In this document: positions 36,815 to 45,600 of the stretch, one piece after another
Numbering within the stretch: position 1 is the stretch's first letter
Layout: each line of letters starts with the position of its first letter
Source: an uncultured Clostridia bacterium
Lineage (GTDB): Bacteria > Bacillota > Clostridia > TANB77 > CAG-508
Reading direction: 5' to 3'
Assembly: GCA_944386415.1 (NCBI GenBank)
Contig: CALXAY010000007.1
Span: forward strand, 1-64,000
Length of the DNA: 64,000 nt
Program-made: the position numbers and the translations under genes
Notes under the pieces: model-generated
What the model saw: only the letters and a program-made list of their open reading frames with translations
What the model was told of the DNA's origin: nothing
The model's database searches: none

Positions 36815-37600
36815 ATGTTTAATTTTTGTAGTTTATATAGTGGAAGTAGTGGAAATAGTTTATTTGTTGAAACTGATAATACAAAAATTTTAGTAGATGC
36901 TGGTGTTAGTTGTAAAAAAATTGAAACAGCTTTAAATGATATAAATATTAACCCCAAATCTTTAGATGGTATTTTAGTTACACATGAACATATAGATCAT
37001 GTTCAATCTTTAGGAACTTTATCTAAAAAATTTAATTTGCCTGTATTTGTTAATCAGGAGACTTTAGATGCCATGCCTAAACAAAAAGATAAGATATCAG
37101 ACAAAAATATTAAACTTTTTAAAGTTAATAATAAATTTGAAATTGGTGATTTGTTAATAAAACCATTTTCTATCCCTCATGATGCTGCAAATCCTTGTGG
37201 TTTTAGCTTATATAAAAATGATAAGAAAATAAGTATTGCAACAGACATTGGTCATATGACAAATGATATATTAAAAAATTTAGAAGAAAGTTTATTTGTT
37301 ATGTTAGAAGCAAACTATGACCCTGAAGTATTAAGATATTCATCTTATCCTTTTTCTTTAAAGACAAGAATTGCGGGTCCAACTGGCCATTTATCAAATG
37401 AAATAGCAGGAAAAACTATCTCTTATTTGATAGATTCTGGATTAAAAAATGCAATGCTTGGGCATCTAAGTAAAGAAAGTAACTTTCCAGAACTTGCTTA
37501 TCAAACTGTTATTGATGAACTTATTTCTAATAACAATCAAGATAATCTTATTCTTAATATTGCTTCTAGAGATACACATAGTAAGATTATTGATATTTAA
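36815..37600 (+). CDS. WalJ/YycJ-like metallo-beta-lactamase-fold hydrolase
   Basis: 261 residues. The metal motif VTHEHIDH and later IPHDAANPCGF, ATDIGHM and GHLSKESN match the YycJ/WalJ group, thought to be a 5'-3' DNA exonuclease linked to wall metabolism and the WalRK operon. No walRK genes are in the window. It starts 14 bases after murA and is followed by rlmH, the order yycJ-rlmH being common in Firmicutes. Confidence 0.85.
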   Translation: MFNFCSLYSGSSGNSLFVETDNTKILVDAGVSCKKIETALNDININPKSLDGILVTHEHIDHVQSLGTLSKKFNLPVFVNQETLDAMPKQKDKISDKNIKLFKVNNKFEIGDLLIKPFSIPHDAANPCGFSLYKNDKKISIATDIGHMTNDILKNLEESLFVMLEANYDPEVLRYSSYPFSLKTRIAGPTGHLSNEIAGKTISYLIDSGLKNAMLGHLSKESNFPELAYQTVIDELISNNNQDNLILNIASRDTHSKIIDI

Positions 37601-37639
37601 AAATAAAAAACAAAAAGTAAAAAATAAGGAAATAAAAAG

Positions 37640-38119
37640 ATGCTAACTATTAATATTATTTGTGTAGGTAAAATTAAAGAAAAATATTTAAGAGATGCTA
37701 TAGATGAATATTCTAAAAGGCTTTCTAAATATTGTAAATTAAATATTATTGAACTTTCGGATGAAAAAATTCCTGATAAACTAAATTCTAGTTTAGAAAT
37801 AGAAATTAAGGAAAAAGAATCAAATAAAATACTTACTCACATTCCTAAAGATGGTTACAAAATTGCTTTGGATTTAAGAGGTAAAGAACTTACTTCTGAA
37901 GATTTTTCTAAAACTATTGATAATATTTCTATGGAAAATAGTAATATTTCATTTATTATTGGTGGTTCTTTAGGGTTAACAAGCAAACTTCTAAATAATT
38001 GTAACAAAATAATTTCTTTTTCTAAAATGACTTTTCCTCATCAGCTAATTAGAGTATTTTTACTTGAACAAATCTTTAGAGCTTTCAAAATTTCACATGG
38101 TGAAACTTATCATAGATAA
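37640..38119 (+). CDS. rlmH: 23S rRNA pseudouridine-1915 N3-methyltransferase RlmH
   Basis: 159 residues, SPOUT methyltransferase. GKIKEKYLRDAIDEYSKRLSKY at the N-terminus, FIIGGSLGLTSKLL for the SAM knot, and the C-terminal KMTFPHQLIRVFLLEQIFRAF...HGETYHR are textbook RlmH. It modifies helix 69 of 23S rRNA on assembled ribosomes. Last gene of the murA run; a long perfect inverted repeat follows. Confidence 0.95.
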   Translation: MLTINIICVGKIKEKYLRDAIDEYSKRLSKYCKLNIIELSDEKIPDKLNSSLEIEIKEKESNKILTHIPKDGYKIALDLRGKELTSEDFSKTIDNISMENSNISFIIGGSLGLTSKLLNNCNKIISFSKMTFPHQLIRVFLLEQIFRAFKISHGETYHR

Positions 38120-38127
38120 TTTATATA

Positions 38128-38188
38128 TTGTAGAGAAAATATAATTTAGAAAAATAAGGACCAAAAAAACAAAATATTTTCTCTACAA
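38128..38188 (+). terminator. 15-base perfect inverted repeat after rlmH
   Basis: TTGTAGAGAAAATAT (38128-38142) and ATATTTTCTCTACAA (38174-38188) around a 31-nt A-rich loop. No T-run follows immediately, so termination is only one possibility; it may stabilise the mRNA end. The rest of 38120-38476 shows only the tiny ORF below and AT-rich sequence. Confidence 0.55.
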
Positions 38189-38223
38189 AGTTAAAATCTT
38201 TATTTAGTATTATATTCTTATGT

Positions 38224-38319
38224 TTATTTTAATTTTCGTAATATTTTTTTGGATAATTTTTGAACAATTATTTTTCTAACTATAAAAAATATTGAAATAA
38301 ATATAATTAGTTTTATCAT
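38224..38319 (-). CDS. Possible 31-residue hydrophobic microprotein
   Basis: ATG at 38319 preceded by AAAGGA with a seven-base gap; encodes MIKLIIFISIFFIVRKIIVQ, then a lysine-rich tail. One membrane helix with a basic end. It stands alone in a 350-bp gap between rlmH and spmB. Base composition is so AT-rich that chance is possible. Confidence 0.35.
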   Translation of the reverse strand: MIKLIIFISIFFIVRKIIVQKLSKKILRKLK

Positions 38320-38476
38320 AATAAATCCTTTCAAATTTTATGTTTTCTTATTAATCTTCAAACATAATCTTTTGCTTTTAAAATTTGGAAAGAATTTCCA
38401 AAGAATTAAATTATAGCTATATTACTATTTTTTATAAAATTTGTCAAGAAAATTTAATATTTATTTTTCTTAATTA

Positions 38477-39004
38477 TCAATACATGATTTTACATATAAT
38501 AGTACTTGCAATTATCCCTACAATATCTGCAGCTAATGCTGCTATTAATATATATCTTGTCTTTTTTATTTTTATACAACTTGTATATACTGCAATTGTA
38601 TATAATGTCGTTTCAGTTGACCCAAGTATTGTAGATGCTATATTTCCAATTAAACTATCAACTCCACAACTTTTCATAATATCTGTTGCAACAGCTATCG
38701 AACCGCTTCCAGATATAGGTCTTAATATTGCTAGTGGCATAAGCTCACTTGGAAAATTTAATATATCAAGAATAGGACTAGAAATATTTATAATTAATTC
38801 TAAAACACCTGAACTTCTTAATGCTCCAATAGCTAAAAACAAACCTATTAATGTAGGCAAAATACTTAATGTTGTTTTTATTCCTTCTTTTGCTCCTTCC
38901 AAAAACGTATCAAATACTTTATTTTTTTCCCTCAATCCATACATAATAATAAGTAAAATTACCATTGGTATTGCTACATTTGACAGAAAATTTATTATTT
39001 TCAC
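38477..39004 (-). CDS. spmB: Spore maturation protein B
   Basis: 175 residues, polytopic nucleoside-transporter-gate-like membrane protein. KEGIKTTLSILPTLIGLFLAIGALRSSG and RPISGSGSIAVATDIM are SpmB-typical, as is GSTETTLYTIAVY. SpmA/SpmB are needed for full dehydration of the spore core. It overlaps spmA by four bases (39001-39004), so the two are translationally coupled. Confidence 0.92.
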   Translation of the reverse strand: MKIINFLSNVAIPMVILLIIMYGLREKNKVFDTFLEGAKEGIKTTLSILPTLIGLFLAIGALRSSGVLELIINISSPILDILNFPSELMPLAILRPISGSGSIAVATDIMKSCGVDSLIGNIASTILGSTETTLYTIAVYTSCIKIKKTRYILIAALAADIVGIIASTIICKIMY

Positions 39005-39594
39005 TTTAATCTCTCCCCTTTTGTAAAATTAATCACAACTTTTGCAATAATAACTCCTATTATTGCAGAAATAATAGTTGCTAGCCATGTTGGGAATATA
39101 ATTAAAGTTGGATTTTCTGATCCAAGAGAATTTCTAATTGCAATTACTGTAGTAGGAATAATTTGAATTGATGCTGTATTTATTACTATAAACATCATCA
39201 TAGAATCTGTTAAAGTATCCTTTTTCTCATTTTCTTCTTGCATAGATTTCATTGCTTTTAATCCAAGTGGTGTTGCCGCATTTCCTAATCCCAAAATATT
39301 TGCGATCATATTCATAGATATTTCTTTTTTTATCTTTTTATTTTCTTTCAATTTAGGAAATAAAAAATTAAGGATTGGCTCTAAACATTTAGTTAAATTT
39401 TTAATTAATGTCGTTTTACTTGCAATTTGCATAATACCACTCCAAAGACACATACTCCCCAATAAATCTATTGATAAACTAATTGCTGAATTGGTACTTT
39501 CAAAAATTGAATTATTTAGGTTTTCTAAATTTCCTGAAAAAATTGCAAAAGAAAATGATATTATTATAAAAACTGGCCAAACTATATTTAACAT
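39001..39594 (-). CDS. spmA: Spore maturation protein A
   Basis: 197 residues, polytopic. The conserved block MNMIANILGLGNAATPLGLKAM and the NTASIQIIPTTVIAIRNSLG segment identify SpmA. It works with SpmB in spore core dehydration. The ATG at 39594 lies divergent from the abrB-like gene, with about 130 bases between. Confidence 0.92.
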   Translation of the reverse strand: MLNIVWPVFIIISFSFAIFSGNLENLNNSIFESTNSAISLSIDLLGSMCLWSGIMQIASKTTLIKNLTKCLEPILNFLFPKLKENKKIKKEISMNMIANILGLGNAATPLGLKAMKSMQEENEKKDTLTDSMMMFIVINTASIQIIPTTVIAIRNSLGSENPTLIIFPTWLATIISAIIGVIIAKVVINFTKGERLK

Positions 39595-39728
39595 ACCATC
39601 ACCAACATAATTTTATTTATTAATTATGGTTTTTATTCCAAATTGAATTGACCAAGTCTCTTCTTTGTGATATATTAAAGCATAAGCAAAAGGATTGTAA
39701 ATATATAACTTTTAAGGGGGAATTAGTT

Positions 39729-39983
39729 ATGAAGTCAACAGGTATTATTAGGAGAATGGACGAACTAGGTAGAGTTGTTATTCCAATTGAAATAAGAAAT
39801 CAATTTAATATAGTTGAAAAAGATCCAATTGAAATCTATGTGGATGGCTCTTCTATAGTATTAAAAAAATTTGAACCTAATTGTATCTTCTGTGGAAATA
39901 CAAAAAATTTATTAACATATCATGATAAATTAATTTGTAAAGACTGTTCAAAAAAAATAGGAAGTCTAAAAGACGATGAATAG
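39729..39983 (+). CDS. AbrB/SpoVT-family regulator with C-terminal zinc ribbon
   Basis: 84 residues. The N-terminal swapped-hairpin DNA-binding domain reads STGIIRRMDELGRVVIPIEI, the AbrB hallmark. The C-terminal part carries two CxxC pairs (CIFCGN and CKDCSK), suggesting a small zinc ribbon, as in Clostridial transition-state regulators. The start is the ATG at 39729 behind AAGGGGG, not the ATG at 39648. It is expected to control transition to stationary phase or sporulation genes. Confidence 0.85.
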   Translation: MKSTGIIRRMDELGRVVIPIEIRNQFNIVEKDPIEIYVDGSSIVLKKFEPNCIFCGNTKNLLTYHDKLICKDCSKKIGSLKDDE

Positions 39984-40007
39984 AGAAGAAGTAAAACTTC
40001 TTCTCTA
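39981..40007. terminator. Bidirectional terminator between abrB-like gene and rsmI
   Basis: TAGAGAAGAAGT (39981-39992), AAA loop, ACTTCTTCTCTA (39996-40007). It overlaps the stop codons of both convergent genes. Confidence 0.8.
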
Positions 40008-40835
40008 TATAAATAACTTGTATATTTCATTTTTATTTACATTTCTATCTTTTGCTATTTTTTTAATAATTTCTTTTTTTTCTAATCCTTGTTCTTCATA
40101 ATATTTATAATGTTCATTTATACTTAAATTGCATAAATCATTTTTCTTTTTTTTGTAATTTCCTTCAATAATTAAAACCATTTCACCTTTTAAGTTATCT
40201 ACTTTTTCAAGTATATCATCAATTTTTTCTCTAATAAATTCTTCATGAATTTTACTTATTTCTCTAGCAAGAACTACCTTTCTATCCTCGTCTAAAATCA
40301 TTTTTAAATCTTCTAAAGTACTTTTTATTTTATGAGGTGCTTCATAAATAATAACGGTTTTATTTATATTTTTTATTTCTTCTAACTTTTCTTTTCTATT
40401 TTTTTTGTTTAATGGTAAAAAACCATAAAAACAAAACTCTTTTGTGTCAATTCCTGAACAAATTAAAGCATTAACCATTGCACATGCTCCTGGAATTGGA
40501 ACTATTTTTATATCTTCTTTTATACACTCTCTTACTATCTCTTCACCTGGGTCGCTAATTCCAGGTGTTCCTGCATCTGATACTAAAGCGATATTTTTTC
40601 CATCTTTTAACTCTTTAATTAGATAATCACATCTAAATTCTTCATTATGTCTATGATAACTTACCATTGGCTTTGAAATTTCTAAATGATTTAATAATTT
40701 CAAAGTATGTCTCGTATCTTCTGCTGCAATTAAATCCGCTTCTTTTAATACTTTTATAGCTCTCAATGTAATATCTTCTAAATTACCTATTGGTGTTGCT
40801 ACTAAATATAATATTCCTTCTTCTCTTCTTAGCAT
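40005..40835 (-). CDS. rsmI: 16S rRNA 2'-O-ribose C1402 methyltransferase RsmI
   Basis: 276 residues. YLVATPIGNLEDITLRAI at the start, AAEDTRHTLKLL, ALVSDAGTPGISDPG and PGACAMVNALICSG are signature blocks of RsmI (tetrapyrrole methylase fold). It modifies the decoding centre of 16S rRNA. A TrmN6-like methyltransferase gene lies just upstream, the common pairing in Firmicutes. Confidence 0.95.
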   Translation of the reverse strand: MLRREEGILYLVATPIGNLEDITLRAIKVLKEADLIAAEDTRHTLKLLNHLEISKPMVSYHRHNEEFRCDYLIKELKDGKNIALVSDAGTPGISDPGEEIVRECIKEDIKIVPIPGACAMVNALICSGIDTKEFCFYGFLPLNKKNRKEKLEEIKNINKTVIIYEAPHKIKSTLEDLKMILDEDRKVVLAREISKIHEEFIREKIDDILEKVDNLKGEMVLIIEGNYKKKKNDLCNLSINEHYKYYEEQGLEKKEIIKKIAKDRNVNKNEIYKLFI

Positions 40836-40856
40836 TTTATTTTCCTCCAGATTTAT

Positions 40857-41600
40857 CTATATTTTATTATAAATTTCTAATATTTCTTTTGTGTAATTTC
40901 CATTTTCATCATAAATATATAAGTTTTTGTCAACCTTCAGAAATGGTTTTGCATTTTTTATTCCTTTTATTAATATTAATTTAGGTTGTTTGTTTATATT
41001 AGAATATACAAATCTGATTTCTTTTGGCTCTATCTTATAATATCTAAGCAAACTCAAAATATCAACTAATCTTTCAGGTCTATGTACCATATAAAATTCG
41101 CCTTTATCTTTTAATAAATCTCTTGAAATTTTTATAAAGTCCTCTAAATTAGCTGTTGTTTCATGTCTTGATATTATTTTTTTCTCCTCTTCATTAACTA
41201 TCCCTGTACTTTTCCTTTTATAAGGTGGATTAGTTACTATTACATCAAAAGTCTGTTTTTTATATAAATTATTTAAGCTTAAAATATTTTCATTTATTAC
41301 TTTAAATCTATCTTGCAGATTATTTAATATAGAACTTCTTTTTGCCATATTACTTACTTCTTTTTGTATCTCTACCCCTATTACTTCTTTTAGCTCCGTT
41401 TTTCCACATAATAAAATAGGAATAATACCTGTTCCTGTTCCTAAATCTAAAACTTTACTTCCTCTTTTTATATTTTTAGCAAAATCTGATAGCAAAACAC
41501 TATCTATTCCAAAACAAAAGCCTTTTTCATTTTGTATTATTTGCAATCCTTTAAATTCTAAATCATCTATTCTTTCATTTTCTTTTAAATTTATTTTCAT
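40857..41600 (-). CDS. TrmN6-like SAM-dependent methyltransferase
   Basis: 247 residues. SAM-binding VLDLGTGTGIIPILL and the N6-adenine catalytic motif VTNPPYKRK identify the YfiC/TrmN6 group (tRNA1-Val A37 N6-methylation in E. coli). The Firmicute substrate is less well defined. The start is placed at the ATG 41600 (MKINLKEN) behind AAAGGAAAAG. It precedes rsmI by 21 bases in an operon. Confidence 0.88.
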   Translation of the reverse strand: MKINLKENERIDDLEFKGLQIIQNEKGFCFGIDSVLLSDFAKNIKRGSKVLDLGTGTGIIPILLCGKTELKEVIGVEIQKEVSNMAKRSSILNNLQDRFKVINENILSLNNLYKKQTFDVIVTNPPYKRKSTGIVNEEEKKIISRHETTANLEDFIKISRDLLKDKGEFYMVHRPERLVDILSLLRYYKIEPKEIRFVYSNINKQPKLILIKGIKNAKPFLKVDKNLYIYDENGNYTKEILEIYNKI

Positions 41601-41681
41601 TTTCTTTTCCTTTAAACATTTTTTCATTTCCTACATATTATATACTAAAATAGCGAAAAAATCAAAGTTTGGAGGTTTTTT

Positions 41682-41852
41682 ATGGAATATAATGAAAATA
41701 GAGGTGGTAAAAAAACACCTCATAAAAAACAATTTAGCTTTAATTCTTGTACTAAAAACACAATAAAATCTCTAAGAGAAGTAGAATATTTTTTAAATAA
41801 TTTAAGAAATTTTACTCGTTGTATGCATTTATACAAATTCTTTAAGAAGTAA
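41682..41852 (+). CDS. 56-residue basic small protein, unrecognised
   Basis: ATG at 41682 with a strong GGAGG eight bases upstream. The product starts MEYNENRGGKKTPHKKQF, has two cysteines (NSCTKN and TRCMHLY) and many Lys/Arg/His. It contains no membrane helix. It lies alone on the plus strand between two minus-strand genes and its end overlaps the GerMN gene by 11 bases, convergent. The good ribosome binding site and codon use support a real gene; function unknown. Confidence 0.6.
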   Translation: MEYNENRGGKKTPHKKQFSFNSCTKNTIKSLREVEYFLNNLRNFTRCMHLYKFFKK

Positions 41853-42399
41853 GTTCTTGAACAGTGTATATTTCACCAAATTCTTCATTTTCATTTCCAT
41901 CTATTAATATTTTTAGACTATTTACTTCGTTTAACTGAGTTAATGTATTTACTATAGAATTTATTAAATTCTTTTTTGTTTTTTCATCTGTTTTATCATA
42001 ATTTAAAAAATCAGATGAAAAATCTAACGTTAGACAATCTCCATCTAACTGCGAACTTAATAATTTTGTGTTTTCTGGAATAATCTTTACTTTCCCTTCA
42101 TCTTTTGGTCCTTGTATTAGTAAATTAACCATTTTCTCATATGGCTTTTCTAGTATTTCTTTTATATCTATTAATCTTGCTTCTGGCTCTAATTCATTTG
42201 TTTCTTTATTTGGAAAATATAAACTTACAATTGTTTGTCTCAATTGATCTTCTGAAATTTCTTCTTCTGGCGTATATTCTTCTACTATTGTTTGATCTTT
42301 TACATTAACTTTTTTTAGGTAATTAATTAAAAAATAGCCTCCAATTATTAAAATAATAAATAAAATTAGAAAAATTATAATTATTTTTTTATTTTTCAT
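41842..42399 (-). CDS. GerMN-domain sporulation/germination protein
   Basis: 185 residues. An N-terminal membrane helix (IIIIFLILFIILIIGGYFLI) is followed by a short linker and one GerMN domain: VSLYFPNKETNELEPEAR, LLIQGPKDEG, and LTLDFSSDFLN with NSLKILIDG. GerM of B. subtilis has two such domains and works in cortex/spore envelope assembly; this is a single-domain version. It would be exposed outside the membrane. No lipobox was seen. Confidence 0.82.
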   Translation of the reverse strand: MKNKKIIIIFLILFIILIIGGYFLINYLKKVNVKDQTIVEEYTPEEEISEDQLRQTIVSLYFPNKETNELEPEARLIDIKEILEKPYEKMVNLLIQGPKDEGKVKIIPENTKLLSSQLDGDCLTLDFSSDFLNYDKTDEKTKKNLINSIVNTLTQLNEVNSLKILIDGNENEEFGEIYTVQELTS

Positions 42400-42538
42400 T
42401 TTTTCTCCCTCTTTCTTTCTATTTTTATATTCAATATTATTATTTGTTTGTCCTTTTTAGAACTTGAAAATAATCTGTTTTTGAAAATACTGCTTTTTCC
42501 TTTGTCTTAAAAGTAATGTAAATTACATTTTTTTCCAT

Positions 42539-42567
42539 TTGACAAAATGGCTATTTCCGTATAAAAT
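42539..42567 (+). promoter_or_regulatory. Probable promoter of the acyl-CoA dehydratase activator gene
   Basis: TTTGACAA (TTGACA near 42539-42544) and a TATAAAAT block about 15-17 bases downstream (42560-42567). The ATG at 42616 follows with AAAGGAAG. Confidence 0.5.
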
Positions 42568-42615
42568 TAAGGTGTTTCAAAGTATATTTTTATAGACAGA
42601 AAGGAAGATTTTGTC

Positions 42616-45600
42616 ATGAATAATGAATTGTTACATGTAGGTTTAGATGTAGGTTCTACAACTGTAAAGATTATCGTTATGGATAAGAACTTAAATACTA
42701 TATATAAAAATTATATGAGACACTTTTCAGATACAAAAAATACTGTATGTAGTGTCTTAGAAGATTTATTATTAAAATACCCAAATAATACATTTACACT
42801 AGCTTTAACAGGTTCTGGTGCTATGTCTGCTGCTAAATTTTTAGGAGTAGACTTTATTCAAGAAGTTGTTTCTTGTAAAAGAGCTGTTGAAAAATACATT
42901 CCAAGAACTGATGTTGTAATTGAGCTTGGTGGTGAAGATGCTAAAATTATCTATTTTGACCAATCTATTGAGCAACGTATGAATGGTACTTGTGCTGGTG
43001 GTACTGGTGCATTTTTAGATCAGATGGCGTCTTTACTTCATACAGATACTCAAGGATTAAATGAACTTGCCAAAAATTATAAAACTATTTATCCTATCGC
43101 ATCTCGTTGTGGAGTTTTCGCTAAAACTGATATTCAACCTTTAATTAATGAAGGTGCTGCAAAAGAAGATATTTCTGCATCTATTTTTCAAGCTGTTGTA
43201 AATCAAACTATTAGTGGCTTAGCTTGTGGAAGGCCTATTAGAGGCAATGTTGCCTTCTTAGGCGGACCACTTAATTATTTATCAGAACTTCGTAAAAGAT
43301 TTATTGAAACATTACATTTAAAAGATGATGAAATTATAGTACCCAAAGAAGCTCATCTTTTGGTTGCAAAGGGTGCTGCTTTAGATTCTATAAATACAGA
43401 AAGCATTACACCAGACCAGCTTGCTAAAAAAATTGAAAATTTAAAAGTATCTCATGATAATACTTCAAAACCTTTAGATCCTTTATTTAAAAATAATGAC
43501 GAATATAAAGCTTTTAAAGAAAGACATGATAAAAATAAAGTAGAAAGAGGAGACCTTAGTTCATATGAAGGTGATTGCTTCCTTGGAATTGATGCTGGGT
43601 CTACTACAACAAAACTAGTACTAGTCGATAGAGACGGAAAGCTTCTTTATTCTTTATATGGAAGTAATGAAGGAAATCCTCTAAAAAGTGTTATGAATAT
43701 GCTAAAAAAACTTTACCATGAATTACCAAAAAAAGCTATTTTAAGATATAGCGGTGTTACAGGATATGGTGAAAGTTTAATACAAACAGCTTTAAATGTT
43801 GACCTAAATGAAATAGAAACAATTGCACATTATACAGCTGCAAAAGAATTTGAACCTGATGTTACAAGTATTGTTGACATTGGTGGGCAAGATATGAAGT
43901 ACATAAAAATGAAGAATGGTTCAATCGACAACATTATGCTAAATGAAGCTTGCTCTTCAGGATGTGGTTCTTTTATAGAAACTTTTGCTAAGAGTTTAAA
44001 TATAGAAATCTCAGAATTTGTAAAAGAAGCAATCACATCAAAAACCCCTGTTGACTTAGGCTCTAGATGTACAGTGTTTATGAACTCTAAGATAAAACAG
44101 GCTCAAAAAGAAGGATATTCTGTTGGAGACATTTCTGCAGGACTTTCATATTCTGTTATTAAAAATGCTATACAAAAAGTTATGAAAGTAAGAGATGTAG
44201 AAACATTAGGAGACCATATAGTTGTACAAGGTGGAACTTTTTATAATGATGCTGTTCTTCGTGCTTTTGAACTAATTGTTGGTAAAAATGTTATAAGACC
44301 AGATATCGCAGGACTTATGGGTGCATATGGTATGGCTTTACTGTCAAAAGAACAATATGAAGCAAACCTTGATATGGAATACAAATCTACTATTTTAAAA
44401 GAAGATGAATTAGACAAACTAGAAATTAAAGTTACACATACTCGTTGTGGTATTTGTGAAAACCATTGTAAATTAACTATAAATAAATTTAGTAATGGTC
44501 AAATACATGTGTCTGGTAACCGCTGTGAAAGAGGTTCTGGAGCAATTACAAAAAAGAAAGACTTACCTAATTTAGTACAGTATAAATATCAAAGACTATT
44601 TGATTATACTCCTCTAGAAGAACAATATGCTACAAGAGGAACAATAGGTATCCCTAGAGTTTTAAATATGTATGAGGATTATCCTTTCTGGTTTACTTTC
44701 TTAACTAACTTAGGGTTTAGAGTAATTATTTCAGAAAAAAGTACCAGAGCTACTTATGAAAAAGGTATGGAATCAATGCCTTCTGAATCTGTTTGCTATC
44801 CTGCAAAACTTTCTCATGGACATATTGAAAGTTTATTAGAACAGGGGATAAAAACAATATTCTATCCATGTATACCATATTCTAGGAAAGAATATGAAAA
44901 AGCAGATAACCATTATAACTGCCCTATTGTCATTTCTTATTCAGAGGTATTAAAAAATAACGTAGAAGACCTAAAAGCTCCTGGAATTAAATTTATTAAC
45001 CCATTTCTTCCTCTTGATAAGAAAAATTTAGTTAAGAAAATATTAGAATTAGATGAATTTAAAGAATATAATTTCACAAAAGCTGAATTAAATGAAGCAG
45101 CAGATAAAGCAGAAGCAGAATATCAAAAATGTAAAGAAGATATTAGAAGAAAAGGTCTTGAGACTGTTAAATACATTGAAGAAAATAATCTTAAAGGTAT
45201 TGTCTTAGCAGGTAGACCATATCATGTAGACCCTGAAATTAATCATGGCATTGATACTTTAATTACATCTCTTGGTTTATGTGTTTTAACAGAAGATAGT
45301 GTTTCTGATAAAACAGAAGCAAAAAGGCCTTTAAGAGTTGTCGACCAATGGGTATTCCATGCAAGATTATATGCTGCAGCTGATTTTGTTGGAAAACACG
45401 ACTGTCTAGAATTAGTACAATTAAATTCATTTGGTTGTGGTGTAGATGCTGTAACAACTGACCAAGTAGAAGAAATTCTATCTAGCTATGGTAAAATGTA
45501 TACTCTAATTAAAATAGATGAAGTAAATAACTTAGGAGCTGTACGTATTCGTATTCGTTCATTACTTGCTAGTATGAAAAAACGTGAACAAGAAAAAATA

